A DNA stretch of 64,000 nt from the NCBI GenBank assembly GCA_019915015.1, contig JAHBBC010000019.1, forward strand, positions 868,001 through 932,000, written 5' to 3'. Under the pieces are notes generated by a model. The model saw only the letters and a program-made list of their open reading frames with translations. It did no database searches and was not told where the DNA came from. This document shows positions 11,375 through 21,533 of the stretch, one piece after another. The DNA comes from Auriscalpium vulgare (lineage: Eukaryota; Basidiomycota; Agaricomycetes; Russulales; Auriscalpiaceae). Position numbers and translations under genes: made by a program. Each line of letters begins with the position of its first letter. Position 1 is the first letter of the stretch.

Positions 11375-11914
11375 CGAGATGAGGGGAGATGTGATCCGAA
11401 GGCAAATGTGGCAAGTGATGGGAAACTCGGGAAAAGTCGGAACGTGGAAGCGAAGTCGGAAGCGATGTCGGGGGCGAGAAACGAAGCGGCGGGCATGTCG
11501 GGATGATGATGCGATCATGATTTGCGCCGGGGGCCGAGGCAGAATTGATGAGCCGTGGTCGTGGGAGCGATCGGAATGTGGAGGGTAGAGGCGAAGTCGA
11601 ATTGGGTCGATGACGTCGTGATGATGTCAGATATGATATCATGGTCTAGGCGCTATTGGAAATATACCCAAATCGGTGTACCTGGTTGCCGAGCGCGTTC
11701 GGCTGTGCGTCGCTAGCGTGGGATCAGGGTCGAGGGTCGGAAGATTTTTACGAAGTCGGCGGATGCCTCTTTGTTCGTCTTGGGGGCGCCTATTTGCCGA
11801 ACAATGGGAGGGGAAAAGGGATAAAAGGAGGCGAACTTTTCCGTGGTTCGCCTTCAACTTTCCTCCCTTCCCCTTTACCTCTCACCTCGGGCGCTCCCTT
11901 CCATAACCACTACC

Positions 11915-13880
11915 ATGTCGGCATCCACGTCCTCCAGGTCCACCAAGGCGAAGGTCTCGCTCCGCGAGATTCACCTCGGCATCAACGGCCTGCTCGACTC
12001 CTTCAACCCGGAGGCGACCGAGAACGCGAAGCGCGCCTGGTGCAAGTCCATCTTGCTCGGGCTGGTAAGTCCTCTTCATCTTCCGTTGAGAACCTCGCGC
12101 TGACTTCGTCCCTCTAGAAAATGGCTCGGCCGCACCCGCAGTTCCAGGTCGAGCTCGGAGGGTGCTTGGCGCGCCTCCAGCACTACGCGGACCACCACGG
12201 CACGCCTGCGTGGGTCGACGACTCTGACGGCCTCCTGCAGCCGCTTCCTCCAGTAAGTCGTTTCCATTTTGTTGACTTCGCTCGATCGCTAACTCGGTTC
12301 GTTCCTAGAAACGCAGCGCCTTTGAGCTCATGCTCGAAGGCCAGCTCGCCGGCGACGACGTCGAGCTCGACTTTGACGAAGTCGATTACGGACCCGCGGG
12401 GGCGGCTATTGCCACGCTGCCCGTCGCGAAGTCCGAGGGTGAGTCCGAGGTGCCGGGCGAGGAGCTGGAAGACGGCGAAGTCGCGGACGACGAGCCCGCA
12501 GAGGACGAGCTCGCCGACGAGGAGAAGGAGGAGGACCTCGAGGCGAAGAAGACGAAGAAGAAGGCGACCAAGCACCTCGTCCTCGAGTTGGACGACCCGA
12601 TTTGGGCGAGCGACGCGAAGTGGGGAGCGCAGTACCGGGAGGCCAACGCGCTCGTGAAGACGATCAAGACGGGGAAGTACGACTACGAGTCGTACGGTTC
12701 GGTAAGTCGTTCGGCTTTGTGTCTTGGGTTCGGCGCTGACTTCGGCTCATTTGCTAGGTATGCGACTATTGTCGCGGGTACATCGCGACGCACGGGCACG
12801 CCTGCGCGCCGCAGATCGTCAAGATCCAAACGAAGGTGAAGGTGTCGTGCGCCCGCTGTATGATAGCGGTGCACGGGTGTTACTGGACGAACGGTCCAGT
12901 TGTTGAGTCAAGTAAGTTCGGTTTTGTCCTGTACGCATTCGAGTCGGAGCTGATGCCTTCGTAACAGAGAAAAAGGGCAAGACGGAAGATTCGGGCCTCA
13001 AGCGCGTGCCCGAGGCCTCGCCGGACCATGACGACGATGTCGTGCAGCCGGCGGCGAAGAAGGTGAAGGCGACGCCCAAGGCGACGCCGAGGAAGGAGAC
13101 GCGCGCCCAGGCGCAAAGTAAGTGACTTCGTTTGACTTCGTTCGAGGAGGAGAGCTGACCCGAACCCACAGAGAAAAAGGCAGTGGTGTCGTCCGAAGTC
13201 GACCTGACTTCGGACGTCGAGATGGCAGGGCCGTCGCAGACGCAAGCGACGATGCCAGGTAAGAGCACGCCGCTCTTCCTGCCTAGTCCGAAGTCTGACT
13301 CGGAGCAAGACGTAGGATTCGGGACCGCGGGGGAGGACATGTGGGAGGAGATGGGCAAGGACCTCGAGGGTAAGTTGTCGCCTGATCGTGATCGCATTCC
13401 GAAGCTAACACAATCCTAGAAACCTCGGTTCGGCCTCCAAGCGCGCCGGTCGCGGGCCCGAGCAAGCCGAAGAACAAGGGCAAGGGCAAGGCCAGGGCGA
13501 AGTCGTCCCGAACGCGCCGCGTCATCCCCGTGCCCATCTACGGGAACGAGAAGAGGGTGCGCGGGCTGCCTCAGTCCGACCGCTTCACCGACCACACCCT
13601 CCCCGAGCCGCCAACGCTGGACGACCTGGAGGCCATGGCGAGGGCGATCGACGAGGTGCCGACGGACATCGGGCTCACCGAAGCTGAGCGCCGCATCGTC
13701 CGGATGATCCGGATCATGAAGGCCGATGCCATGACGCTCGCCTACCTCGTCCACAACCGCATCATCGACCTTAACTGGGCCGAGACCCGGTACCTCAACC
13801 GGGCGCTGTGGGAGCGGTACAACGCGGGCGAACCGGTGACGCTGTACGGCGGAAATGAGGACGACGAGTCGGAGGATTGA
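11915..13880 (+). CDS. Antisense gene A1 of gypsy element 1 (six-cysteine cluster protein)
   Basis: Lies between pol and the 3' LTR, opposite to gag-pol. ATG at 11915; exons 11915-12064, 12118-12252, 12309-12701, 12758-12911, 12968-13117, 13172-13369 and 13420-13880, all with GT-AG introns of 50-56 bases, give an unbroken 546-residue protein. A TATA-like ATAAAAGGAGGC is at 11821, 94 bases upstream. Residues 1-95 are helical, followed by a long acidic stretch. Exon 4 carries the cluster C-x2-C-x10-C-x14-C-x2-C-x6-C (CDYC...CARCMIAVHGC). Next come a Lys-rich nuclear-localisation-like segment (RKETR, KNKGKGKARAK) and a C-terminal helical part. This fits a nuclear zinc-binding or DNA-binding protein, but the function is unknown. 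Homologous in plan to A (55214-57405) and A' (62024-63724). Confidence 0.85.
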
Positions 13881-14297
13881 GCGAAGTCGAGGGAAGTCGG
13901 CGAAGTCGAGGGGAAAGGGGCGAAGTCGAAAAGAAAAGGGGAAAGGGGGAGGAAAATGTAAAATAGAATGATTGTGCTTGTTCTTGAGGCGTGAGCTTTG
14001 AATAGGATTCGTTTCTTGCGTTCGAACTGTGTGAGATCAACACGAAGTGAACGTACGAAAGCCGAAGCGACTTCGGGACTCTGAAGCGCACACAGCTAAG
14101 TCAGGAAAGATGAAAATTCGATTCTTTTGTTTAAGTCTCAGTACTCCTTCATAGACTTAGGACTTTGATCTTGAGTAGCCCTGCGCTACAGCGGTAAACG
14201 CGAGCGACTTAGTATAGTACAAAAGAAATGAGATAAGAGACACGATGGGGAGGAGAGGGAAGTGGTGTGGATTCTGGAATGCGCTCCGTCGCGTTCT
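13881..14297. other. Convergent 3' ends of antisense gene A1 and pol
   Basis: A 417-bp spacer between two converging stop codons. The first part is rich in GAAGTCG repeats and purines on the plus strand; the rest is unremarkable. Holds the 3' untranslated regions of both transcription units. Confidence 0.5.
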
Positions 14298-17200
14298 CTA
14301 CTCTTCTTCGGCTTCTGCTTCATCATCAGGGGGCTCTACGTCGCGTTGCTCAACGTCGGGTGGATCTGCTTCGTCTTCGTTGCCTTGCGTCTCGCTTTGC
14401 TCGAGCTCGCGAAGTCGCTGAGTATCTATGTCGATGTCGCGAATGTCAATCTCGATCGGTTCTCGACGAGCGAAGTAAGGAATGACTCGGAACGCGGCAA
14501 TGGGGCGATCTAGAACGGAAGCGTCGAGGTCGGCGAGGATGTATGCGCCGCCTCGGTTGCGCGAAATGACGACGAGGGGACCGAGGTAACGTGGACGCAT
14601 CTTGCGGTTGAGCGACTTCTCTATTGCGGTGTTGCGCATGAGTACGAGTGTTCCTCGTTTGAAGTCGAAGTCGCGAATCGTGTGCGAATGTTCAGCTTCA
14701 AAGCGTCGAGCGTTCTCGATGCGAGTCTCGTAGACTTGGGAGCGAAGTGCCGAGATGTCGTCGTAACGCTTCTGGAGAGCGATGGCGCGGCGAGCGATGA
14801 GATCTGTAGTCGAGAGTATGGAATCTGGAGGGGGCTGGAGATACGTGGCTTCAGCAATGTCCAGGGGAATGAGCGGGTGACAACCCGTGACCGCGAAGTA
14901 AGGCGAACAGCCCATGCGTTTCCGAACCGTGAGGCGCTCCGACCAGAAGACAGAGTGAGCGTGGCGCGCCCATTGTGACTGGTCTCCGTCTGCTGCTTTG
15001 AAGAGTGCCTGCCGAACATCGTAATGTGAGCGTTCGACTATACCGTTTGCTCGGGAGTTGTAGCCGCTGATTCGAATATGTCGGATGTGGTACAGCGTTT
15101 CGAGGTGCTCGAGGGCTTTGATGAACGGTTTGCCGTTGTCGGTGACGATCTCGCTAAGCGAACCCCAACGGGAGATGATTTCCTCGTAGAAGAACTTCGC
15201 GAGTGCGACAGAGTCCTCTTTCTTGAGTAGACGGAATTCGGGATACGAAGTGATGGAACATCGACCTTGGACGATGTAGCGGTACCCGTTCGAGGGCGGC
15301 ATGTGCATGGTGTCGACGTAGATCTTCGCGAACAAAGAAGCGGGTGGCGCGACGGTTGGGGGTAGGAGGATTTGGAGTCGTTGACGCTGTTGGCAGATTA
15401 GACATGTCCGAACATACCACAGGACGTCGGCTTCGTAGGACGGCCACCAGAAGCGTTGGCCGATGAGCGAGCGTGTTGCGAACACTCCTCGATGGCCGAC
15501 TTTGTCATGGCAGTCGATGAGGATGTCGACGCGGCGTTTCTTGTGCGGGACGAGCTTGTGTCCGCCATCTTTGTTACGACGCCAGAGGCGATCTCTAGTA
15601 ACGAAGAACTTGGTGGCGTAGCGAACGAATGTGGTGAACTCGGAGTCGGTCATTTTCTCGGGACGTACTGGGTCTTCTAGCCAATCTCGGACGTAGATGA
15701 TGCGTTTGTCGGCTTTGTGTGCGGCTTCGGTGCGCGGGATCTCGCCATATCGCAGCACCGGGGGCTCCTCCTCCATACTTTGATTCTGACCGTCCTCGGT
15801 CAGTGCGAACACCTCGTGGACGGACGCGGAAGGGGTAGAAGGAGTCCAAGTCGGTTGCTCGTTCATGCTGGCGGTGTGGGCGATGTTCAGGAAGCCGTAC
15901 AACTCGTCGATCCAATCGTCGAAGTCGTCGTCTTCAACTTCGGGAGGATCTCCAGGCTGCCGAACGCGTCGGGAGAGACCGTCGGGGCCGTGAAAAATTC
16001 CTGGGACGTGCCGAAGTAGAAATTTGAAGGCGAGGATGGAGATAATCCAGCGATTGGTGCTCGCAGTGGGGACTAGATCAGGGTGCTTCAGCATACCGCC
16101 AATGGAAAGAGCGTCAACCTCGACGATGAGGTTCCGAAGTCCGATGAGGTAGATTTTCAGCGTCTTCAATGCGCGGTAGAGACCATAGATTTCGAGCTTC
16201 GGCTGCGAGAAGCGACGTTCGCGATCGTTTAGCGATATTGATCCGAACCGACTGTAGTATCGCTTCTTTTTATTCTCTTCGTCTTCTTGGGCGAGGATGT
16301 AGCCAACGGCGATGTAGGAGGTGTCGACGGCGAGGATGACGGCGGCGGGAGATTCGTAGTCGATGGCTCGAAGTGCTTCGGAATGAACGAGTGCGTCCTT
16401 GAGGTACTCTTGTGCGATACGTTGCTCGGTACCATACTCGAAGTCAACTCCTTTGCGCGTGAGCTTCGTGAGGGGCCAAGCGTGCTTCGCGAAGTCCTTG
16501 ATGAAGATCCGACAAACGCCAACGGTTCCGAGGAACGCGCGAACATCTGAAAGATCTTTACAAGGCCCCCAATTGGTGATCGCGGAGATGGTGGTAGGGT
16601 CTGCACGTCTGCCTTCTGGAGTGCAGAGATGGCGAAGAACCGTGAACTCGCGCGATATGAGGATCGACTTCGTACCGGAGAAGGTGCCCTCCGAATAGCG
16701 CATGCGTTGGAGGATTCGGTTCGTGTTGAGGAGATGTTCCCAGACGAAGCGACGGATGTCTGGGTTCTCTGGTATCATCTCATACGAACCGTCCGCGAGC
16801 TTGTAGTCCGACTTCGGGCCTTTGATGGGGACATCGTCGATGAAGGGGATGGTATATGTCGGAATCTCTTCGCGAAGTATGTGGGTGACGTCGTCGTGGA
16901 AAATCGGGACCGAGTTCGTCCAACCCATCGGCAGGGTGACGAGGCGATGCGCGCCGTAGGGGGTTTGGAAGGTGGTGAAGTCGCGGGATCGTTCGTCAAT
17001 GACTCGCTCGTCGTAGCCAACGTACAGGTCGAGGATACCACCGCAAGCACGACCTCCGAACTGCTCGGCGAGGTGCTCTTGGATAGGCGGGACTCCGGAA
17101 TGTGCGACCGTGACGGCGTTGAGCGGTTCGAGCGAGTGGACGATGCGAAGCTTACCGTCCTTCTTCGCGACGCAAAACCACTTCGATCGATAGGAGGAGT

Positions 17201-18332
17201 TGGAAGGTTCGTAGACGCCTGCATCGATCTTCTTCTTGATCATTCTGCAGACTTCGTCGCGGATGCCTGGGGGTATGGGGATGTTACGATCGACCCAAGG
17301 GACATGCGCGACCACTGGGATTTGAATAGGCGGAAAGTACTCCTCTTTGAAGCTTCCTCGCTTGTTCTCGGCCCAGGCGAACGCTTCGTTTTGCTCGGAG
17401 ATGGTGTTGTGGAGAAGGTCGCGCTCGGTCGGTGTCAAGAAATCGTAGTTCGGAAGGGCGTCCATGGCGTCGTGTCGCTCTTGGGTATATCGACCGGTAG
17501 GTGTGAACTTCGGAGGATGAGGGTTGAGCGGCGGCATGGACGCGAGTGGATCGCCGGTGATGTTGCGCTCGATTCGGAAGCCTTCAGGAAGCGTACCTAG
17601 GACGGGTTTGACTTTCTGCCCGACTGGTTTGTACTTCTTCTTGCCGATGAAGGTGTCGTGTATGTCGGCGTCGTGTGTCGAAGGCGAAGTCGCGAGCGTG
17701 GCCATGAAAGGAGTCGAAGTGTGCTGGGTGCCAAGATAAGAGTCTGGGGATGTTTGGGAAAGTGAGGGGGATGGCGTCATCGGTCCTGTGGAACTGGGCG
17801 GGGATTGCAAACCGGGACCGAGGGGTTGCGAACTGAGAACGTAAGTACGCGAGGACTGAGGAGACGAGGACGATGCGGCAAACTGATTCGGAACTGCGTG
17901 TTTGGGATCAAGATGGGAGTGCTCAGCCGCCAGTGGCTTGCGAGGCGGGGCGGGACAGATATTCTGCATGAAAGAAGGCGCGGAGTGTTCGGGAAGATGT
18001 GAGCGTGCTTCGGAAGCGGTGACGTATGCGTGGCGAACCGCCGACTCGTCCGAGGAGTCGATTTGGGTATAGGCGATGATCCGGACATTGTCTCCTTCAC
18101 CTTCGATGATCATGGCGATGGAGTTGCCTTCGTCGACTTCGTCTTCAAAGTCGGGCTTGAGCAATTTGCTCCTCGCGAAACCGATGGTGTCCCCGAGGAT
18201 ATGTGGGGATGACGAGGCGGTCGCCTGTGTTCGGGTTGCGGATGGTGACCGTCTGGTCCTCGTTCTGGAAGTTCTGAACGATCGACTCGGTGAGGACGTC
18301 GAAGGGGCGACCGAGGAGAATGTCGTAGGCAA
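14298..18332 (-). CDS. pol: Pol polyprotein of element 1: reverse transcriptase, RNase H, integrase
   Basis: A single open frame of up to 1344 codons; the first ~60 overlap protease in another frame, so translation probably enters by frameshifting. RT palm: LDLYVGYDER, LPMGWTNSVPIFHDDV, and the catalytic FIDDVPIKGP near residue 495, in place of the common YxDD. RNase H follows (ILAVDTSYIAVGY near 665). The integrase H2C2 zinc finger is HDKVGHRG...CLICQQRQ (about 942-980). The integrase core has D (YVDTMHM), D (VTDNGKP) and E (VERSHYD), about residues 1008-1105, followed by a basic C-terminal domain (RPRYLGPLVVISRNRGGAY). All key residues are present and the frame is intact, so this is a potentially functional pol. 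A second hairpin-PPT lies inside the frame at 15767-15803. Confidence 0.93.
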   Translation of the reverse strand: MPTTFSSVAPSTSSPSRSFRTSRTRTRRSPSATRTQATASSSPHILGDTIGFARSKLLKPDFEDEVDEGNSIAMIIEGEGDNVRIIAYTQIDSSDESAVRHAYVTASEARSHLPEHSAPSFMQNICPAPPRKPLAAEHSHLDPKHAVPNQFAASSSSPQSSRTYVLSSQPLGPGLQSPPSSTGPMTPSPSLSQTSPDSYLGTQHTSTPFMATLATSPSTHDADIHDTFIGKKKYKPVGQKVKPVLGTLPEGFRIERNITGDPLASMPPLNPHPPKFTPTGRYTQERHDAMDALPNYDFLTPTERDLLHNTISEQNEAFAWAENKRGSFKEEYFPPIQIPVVAHVPWVDRNIPIPPGIRDEVCRMIKKKIDAGVYEPSNSSYRSKWFCVAKKDGKLRIVHSLEPLNAVTVAHSGVPPIQEHLAEQFGGRACGGILDLYVGYDERVIDERSRDFTTFQTPYGAHRLVTLPMGWTNSVPIFHDDVTHILREEIPTYTIPFIDDVPIKGPKSDYKLADGSYEMIPENPDIRRFVWEHLLNTNRILQRMRYSEGTFSGTKSILISREFTVLRHLCTPEGRRADPTTISAITNWGPCKDLSDVRAFLGTVGVCRIFIKDFAKHAWPLTKLTRKGVDFEYGTEQRIAQEYLKDALVHSEALRAIDYESPAAVILAVDTSYIAVGYILAQEDEENKKKRYYSRFGSISLNDRERRFSQPKLEIYGLYRALKTLKIYLIGLRNLIVEVDALSIGGMLKHPDLVPTASTNRWIISILAFKFLLRHVPGIFHGPDGLSRRVRQPGDPPEVEDDDFDDWIDELYGFLNIAHTASMNEQPTWTPSTPSASVHEVFALTEDGQNQSMEEEPPVLRYGEIPRTEAAHKADKRIIYVRDWLEDPVRPEKMTDSEFTTFVRYATKFFVTRDRLWRRNKDGGHKLVPHKKRRVDILIDCHDKVGHRGVFATRSLIGQRFWWPSYEADVLWYVRTCLICQQRQRLQILLPPTVAPPASLFAKIYVDTMHMPPSNGYRYIVQGRCSITSYPEFRLLKKEDSVALAKFFYEEIISRWGSLSEIVTDNGKPFIKALEHLETLYHIRHIRISGYNSRANGIVERSHYDVRQALFKAADGDQSQWARHAHSVFWSERLTVRKRMGCSPYFAVTGCHPLIPLDIAEATYLQPPPDSILSTTDLIARRAIALQKRYDDISALRSQVYETRIENARRFEAEHSHTIRDFDFKRGTLVLMRNTAIEKSLNRKMRPRYLGPLVVISRNRGGAYILADLDASVLDRPIAAFRVIPYFARREPIEIDIRDIDIDTQRLRELEQSETQGNEDEADPPDVEQRDVEPPDDEAEAEEE
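15767..15803 (-). promoter_or_regulatory. Internal (central) hairpin-polypurine tract inside pol
   Basis: Minus strand: stem CTGACCG / CGGTCAG with loop AGGA, then AATCAAAGTATGGAGGAGG. Over 36 bases it differs from the LTR-adjacent PPT module (11338-11374) at only three positions, and the terminal base pair of the hairpin changed on both sides (G-C to C-G). It lies between the RNase H and integrase coding parts and is translated as QNQSMEEE. By analogy with lentiviral and Ty1 central PPTs it may be a second plus-strand start site (inference). Confidence 0.7.
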
Positions 18333-19410
18333 CGTTCCGCACGATATGAACCTGGAGGTACAATGTCATGCTTCCGAACTTGATAGGAACGTTACGTGCC
18401 AGCCCGAGCGACTCGGAAACCTGCTTGTTCGCCGATTGGAGGCGAATCTTGATCTCGGGGTCGTAGTGAAGCTCGAGGAAGTGACATACCTCCTCGCTCA
18501 TCGCTATTACCTGAGATCCAGGGTCGAGAAGGCATTCGATGGCGACTCGGCTGGCGACAATCCCGTCGATGGACCGAAGCGAGTGGGAGTCGTTTGCGAC
18601 GGTCAACGCGTCGGGATCAAACATGCTGTCGTGCGTGTGAGAGTTCAGGTAGACCTCGATCGGGTCGCTCATGACGCCTTTGTTCGATGCCGGCCAAACG
18701 GAGTCGACGGTCGACCTGCGTGGATCGGGGGCGTAGTGGGCGAGGAGTACCGTTTCCGAAGCTCGGATTGCCGCTGCTGGCGAAGTGAGCTCCTCGTCGG
18801 GTACCTCCTCGATCGTGACTTTGTGGCTTGGCTCTACTTCCTGGACGTTCGCTGCTCGACGAGGCGTAATCGCGTCGCGGAACTTCTGGCGAACCTCGGG
18901 GGCGAGCGAGAGCAGTTCTTCCGGCGTGAGCGAAAGTCGAACCTCCTTCATGGCGCGTTCGAAGACGGCGTCGGCCAATTCGGTGCGGTGAACCGGCGGC
19001 GCGTTGCGAAATTGTGGTTCGCGAACGGCTGGTTTGCTCGGATCGGCTGGAACCGTCTTCGGTTTGATGGGGGCGGAGGTCGCGTCGCGGACGTTGCGGA
19101 ATGGGTGAACTGGAATTTGCTCAACTTCGCTTGCCTCGGGTTCGGGTGCCTGTGGCGCTTGCTTCGGAGGCTCTGCTTGCGCAATCTTCGGAGGCGGTGG
19201 GCCAACTTTGGCTTTAGCCGGGCGAGTAATCTCGACCCCATCGAAGACTTGCGCATATGCAGCATGTTGCGACCGAAGTGCAGCCAGTTCGGCTTCGAGT
19301 CCTGCGATGTGATCTACCTTCGTGAGCGAAAACGTCTGAAGCGGAGTGGGGAGCAATTCCATCATGAGGGTCGAAGCTACCACGGGTTTGACGAAGGGTT
19401 GCGACGATAC
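18145..19410 (-). CDS. Aspartic protease region of element 1
   Basis: Open frame on the minus strand after gag, in a different frame. It begins near QPFVKPVVASTLMMELLPTP and ends FREEQIAQARL. The retropepsin-like core is CLLDPGSQVIAMSEEVCHFL, then ARNVPIKFGSMTLYLQVHIV and the ILLGRPFDVL flap-distal motif. The catalytic triad reads D-P-G instead of the usual D-T/S-G, as in element 2. In element 2 gag and protease share one frame; here a shift at about 19400-19420 separates them, by programmed frameshifting or an indel. Its role is processing of Gag and Gag-Pol inside virus-like particles. Confidence 0.8.
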   Translation of the reverse strand, partial: VSSQPFVKPVVASTLMMELLPTPLQTFSLTKVDHIAGLEAELAALRSQHAAYAQVFDGVEITRPAKAKVGPPPPKIAQAEPPKQAPQAPEPEASEVEQIPVHPFRNVRDATSAPIKPKTVPADPSKPAVREPQFRNAPPVHRTELADAVFERAMKEVRLSLTPEELLSLAPEVRQKFRDAITPRRAANVQEVEPSHKVTIEEVPDEELTSPAAAIRASETVLLAHYAPDPRRSTVDSVWPASNKGVMSDPIEVYLNSHTHDSMFDPDALTVANDSHSLRSIDGIVASRVAIECLLDPGSQVIAMSEEVCHFLELHYDPEIKIRLQSANKQVSESLGLARNVPIKFGSMTLYLQVHIVRNVAYDILLGRPFDVLTESIVQNFQNEDQTVTIRNPNTGDRLVIPTYPRGHHRFREEQIAQARL

Positions 19411-20912
19411 CACTCCTGGACTCGGTCGCGCAAGAAGTCGCCGGTGATGGCCCGAGGAACGAAGCTGCCGTTCGCTAGCGTGACCTTGCCTTCGCCGTTC
19501 CGAACGATAAGGCCTGCGCGAACGTCTTCTTCGACGAGCTCGCAAGACGATATACGATGTTCGGAGCTTCCACAGTACAAACAACGTCCGGCAAGGCGCA
19601 GCATTGCTGCTGCGCGTGCGTCCGCTGAGGAAGTACTTGCGGTGGAAGACGCGACTGCGGCTGGTGCTGCTGCTGCTTCGACTGCGTTCGCTGCCGCTTT
19701 GATCGGGCCCGATAGTGTTGCGAGCGAACCACCTTGCATCAAGCTTCGGACGAGTGTCGCAAGGAGATCTTCTGCTTTGATGGTTGGGGCAGGTGAAGGC
19801 GTGGCGGCGACGACAACTGGCGCTGGGGGAACGACTGGGGTGGCTACGTGCGCGCCGGTCCGAAACGCGTCGGCGTCGGACTGGAGGACGTACTGCCCGG
19901 CGAGATAGGCGTCCGAGACGTCGTAAGGGTCGCCTGCGATGACGTCGGGCTTCTTGATCTGGAGCCGAGAGTTAACCTTCGGCCAGAGGGCGTTCGGGAT
20001 ACCTCGGGAGAACGCTCGGTTCTGCTCCATCGTCGACAGACGTCCTTTGAGCACTAGGAAGCCCGAAATGGTCAGATACTCTCGATGATACGTAGCGAAG
20101 TCGTCGAGAGTCAACGTAGACTTTGCTCGCGTCTGTTTGACGAGCTCGTCTAGGTCGGCCGTTGTATACGCTCGGTCGGCGTCGGCTCCTGGATAGAGCT
20201 TACCGACGGCTACCTTGAACTCGTCGTATGTGGCGTTGCCAGTGAATTCGATCATTGCGTCGAACAGGTCGGCGGTTGCTGTGGGGACGTAGTTCTTCGT
20301 CCAATCCTTCTTCGCGCGGTCAGTGACGACGCCCGCAGGTCCGAAGAACGCTTCAAGGTCAGGCCAAAACCTACGGATCTCGCGGGGTTTGTCCGGCGTG
20401 AACACAGGCGCTGTTCGGGCGAGCCTAGATGGCATCGGGACGAGGGCGGCCATTGCTGGTGGTTGTGCGGAGTATGCGGGTGGTGGGTGGATAGGGCGGA
20501 GCGAAGTGAGTTGCGAAGTCTGTGGGCGTTTCGGAAGCGAAGGCGAAGGCGAAGGCGGAGTGCGCGGGGTCGGAGGTTGCGATGGGTGAAGAGGGGTGAG
20601 AGTCGATAGCGGTGGCAGCGGCGAAAGAGATCGCAGAGGCGTAGAAAATCCGCCGGGAACGTGGAAGTCGAAGTCGAAGTCAGGGTCGGCGTCGTGCTGA
20701 GTACCTGAAGGTTCGGGGAGAACGTCGTTGTTTACCTCGTCTTCGGAAGCCTCGTCGGAATGTGGGTCGTCAGCGGCGGGGTAGACGACGTGGGACCGAC
20801 GAACTTCGTCGGCGAGGGTGGCGGAGCGAAGTCGATAGCGAGAGACGAATGGCGAAGTTGCTTCGGAAGGCTTTGGAGGAATGGTGACAGAAACCCTCGC
20901 GGTGGGCTCCAA
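19377..20912 (-). CDS. gag: Gag of element 1
   Basis: Open frame extending back through the PBS. No ATG is visible near the 5' end; the first good methionine is at about 20453 (MAALVPMPSRL), aligned with MATPMPTRGDR inside element 2 Gag, so the start is uncertain. The capsid-like part contains FTGNATYDEFKVAVGKLYPG and DLDELVKQTR, matching element 2. Near the end is one zinc knuckle C-x2-C-x4-H-x4-C (CLYCGSSEHRISSC). Gag forms the particle and binds genomic RNA. The N-terminal ~150 codons are Pro/Ser/Thr-rich. Confidence 0.85.
   Translation of the reverse strand: MEPTARVSVTIPPKPSEATSPFVSRYRLRSATLADEVRRSHVVYPAADDPHSDEASEDEVNNDVLPEPSGTQHDADPDFDFDFHVPGGFSTPLRSLSPLPPLSTLTPLHPSQPPTPRTPPSPSPSLPKRPQTSQLTSLRPIHPPPAYSAQPPAMAALVPMPSRLARTAPVFTPDKPREIRRFWPDLEAFFGPAGVVTDRAKKDWTKNYVPTATADLFDAMIEFTGNATYDEFKVAVGKLYPGADADRAYTTADLDELVKQTRAKSTLTLDDFATYHREYLTISGFLVLKGRLSTMEQNRAFSRGIPNALWPKVNSRLQIKKPDVIAGDPYDVSDAYLAGQYVLQSDADAFRTGAHVATPVVPPAPVVVAATPSPAPTIKAEDLLATLVRSLMQGGSLATLSGPIKAAANAVEAAAAPAAVASSTASTSSADARAAAMLRLAGRCLYCGSSEHRISSCELVEEDVRAGLIVRNGEGKVTLANGSFVPRAITGDFLRDRVQEWYRRNPSSNPW
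20894..20911 (-). promoter_or_regulatory. tRNA primer-binding site of element 1
   Basis: Minus strand TGGAGCCCACCGCGAGGG, four bases after the 5' LTR end (LTR end ...CCATCA, then CTTT). TGG complements the CCA end of a tRNA. The identical 18 bases occur at the same place in element 2 (47997-48014) although the LTRs are unrelated, which supports the call. I could not assign the tRNA species. Confidence 0.85.
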
Positions 20913-20915
20913 AAG

Positions 20916-21533
20916 TGATGGGCACCAGACGGTAGTAGGGCGGATATGGGTAGTTTCCTATCCCTAGAGCGCTGTCAGTGGTACCGCGTTGTTGTGCGAG
21001 CGAGTCGTCACGTTCCCAAAGGTTCGCGAAGTGACTCCACCGATACGTGGATCGTGGTCGTAACGAGGATTCGGATCGGAATGAGGGTTCGGCGTGTGCG
21101 CCGGACCAGGAGACGAGAAGGAGTGAGCGTACGAGTCACCGAAGTGACGAACAAACGAAGTCGCGACGAGCGAGCTCCGAAGTTGGATGCGGAGGAACGC
21201 GGAATGACGATAGAGGGAGGGAGAGAGAGATCGACGTAACACGAAGTTCGGCTTTATACGTTGATCGGTGCGATGGGTAGTTGGGTGACTTCGGACAACT
21301 TCGGATTGAGGACGAAGTTATGTGTAATGGGGAACGCGTTCGTCGTGGGCCTGAACTTGAGGAGGCCTCGAAGGTGATATCAAAGTGGATGAAGGTCTGT
21401 CGATGGCGGTGTTCGAGAGGCGAGGTTCGGTCGTCGATGTTCGAGAGGCGAGGTTCGGGAGACGAGGTTCGGAAGGCGAGGTTCGGAAAGCGAGGTTCGG
21501 AAAGCGAGGTTGGGGTACGTGGTGCGAAAGGCG
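20916..21533 (-). repeat. 5' LTR of element 1, first part
   Basis: Begins TGATGGGCACC and matches the left LTR; broken at 21533 by the KDZ transposon. Has one extra 14-bp unit (CGGAAAGCGAGGTT) in the 21480-21515 tandem tract compared with the left LTR. The last 8 bases, GAAAGGCG (21526-21533), are the target duplicated by the KDZ element. Confidence 0.92.

Noticed and set aside
18076..19908. 610-aa plus-strand ORF inside element 1
   Set aside because: Opposite strand of gag-protease; no family signature, while the minus strand has the zinc knuckle and protease motifs.
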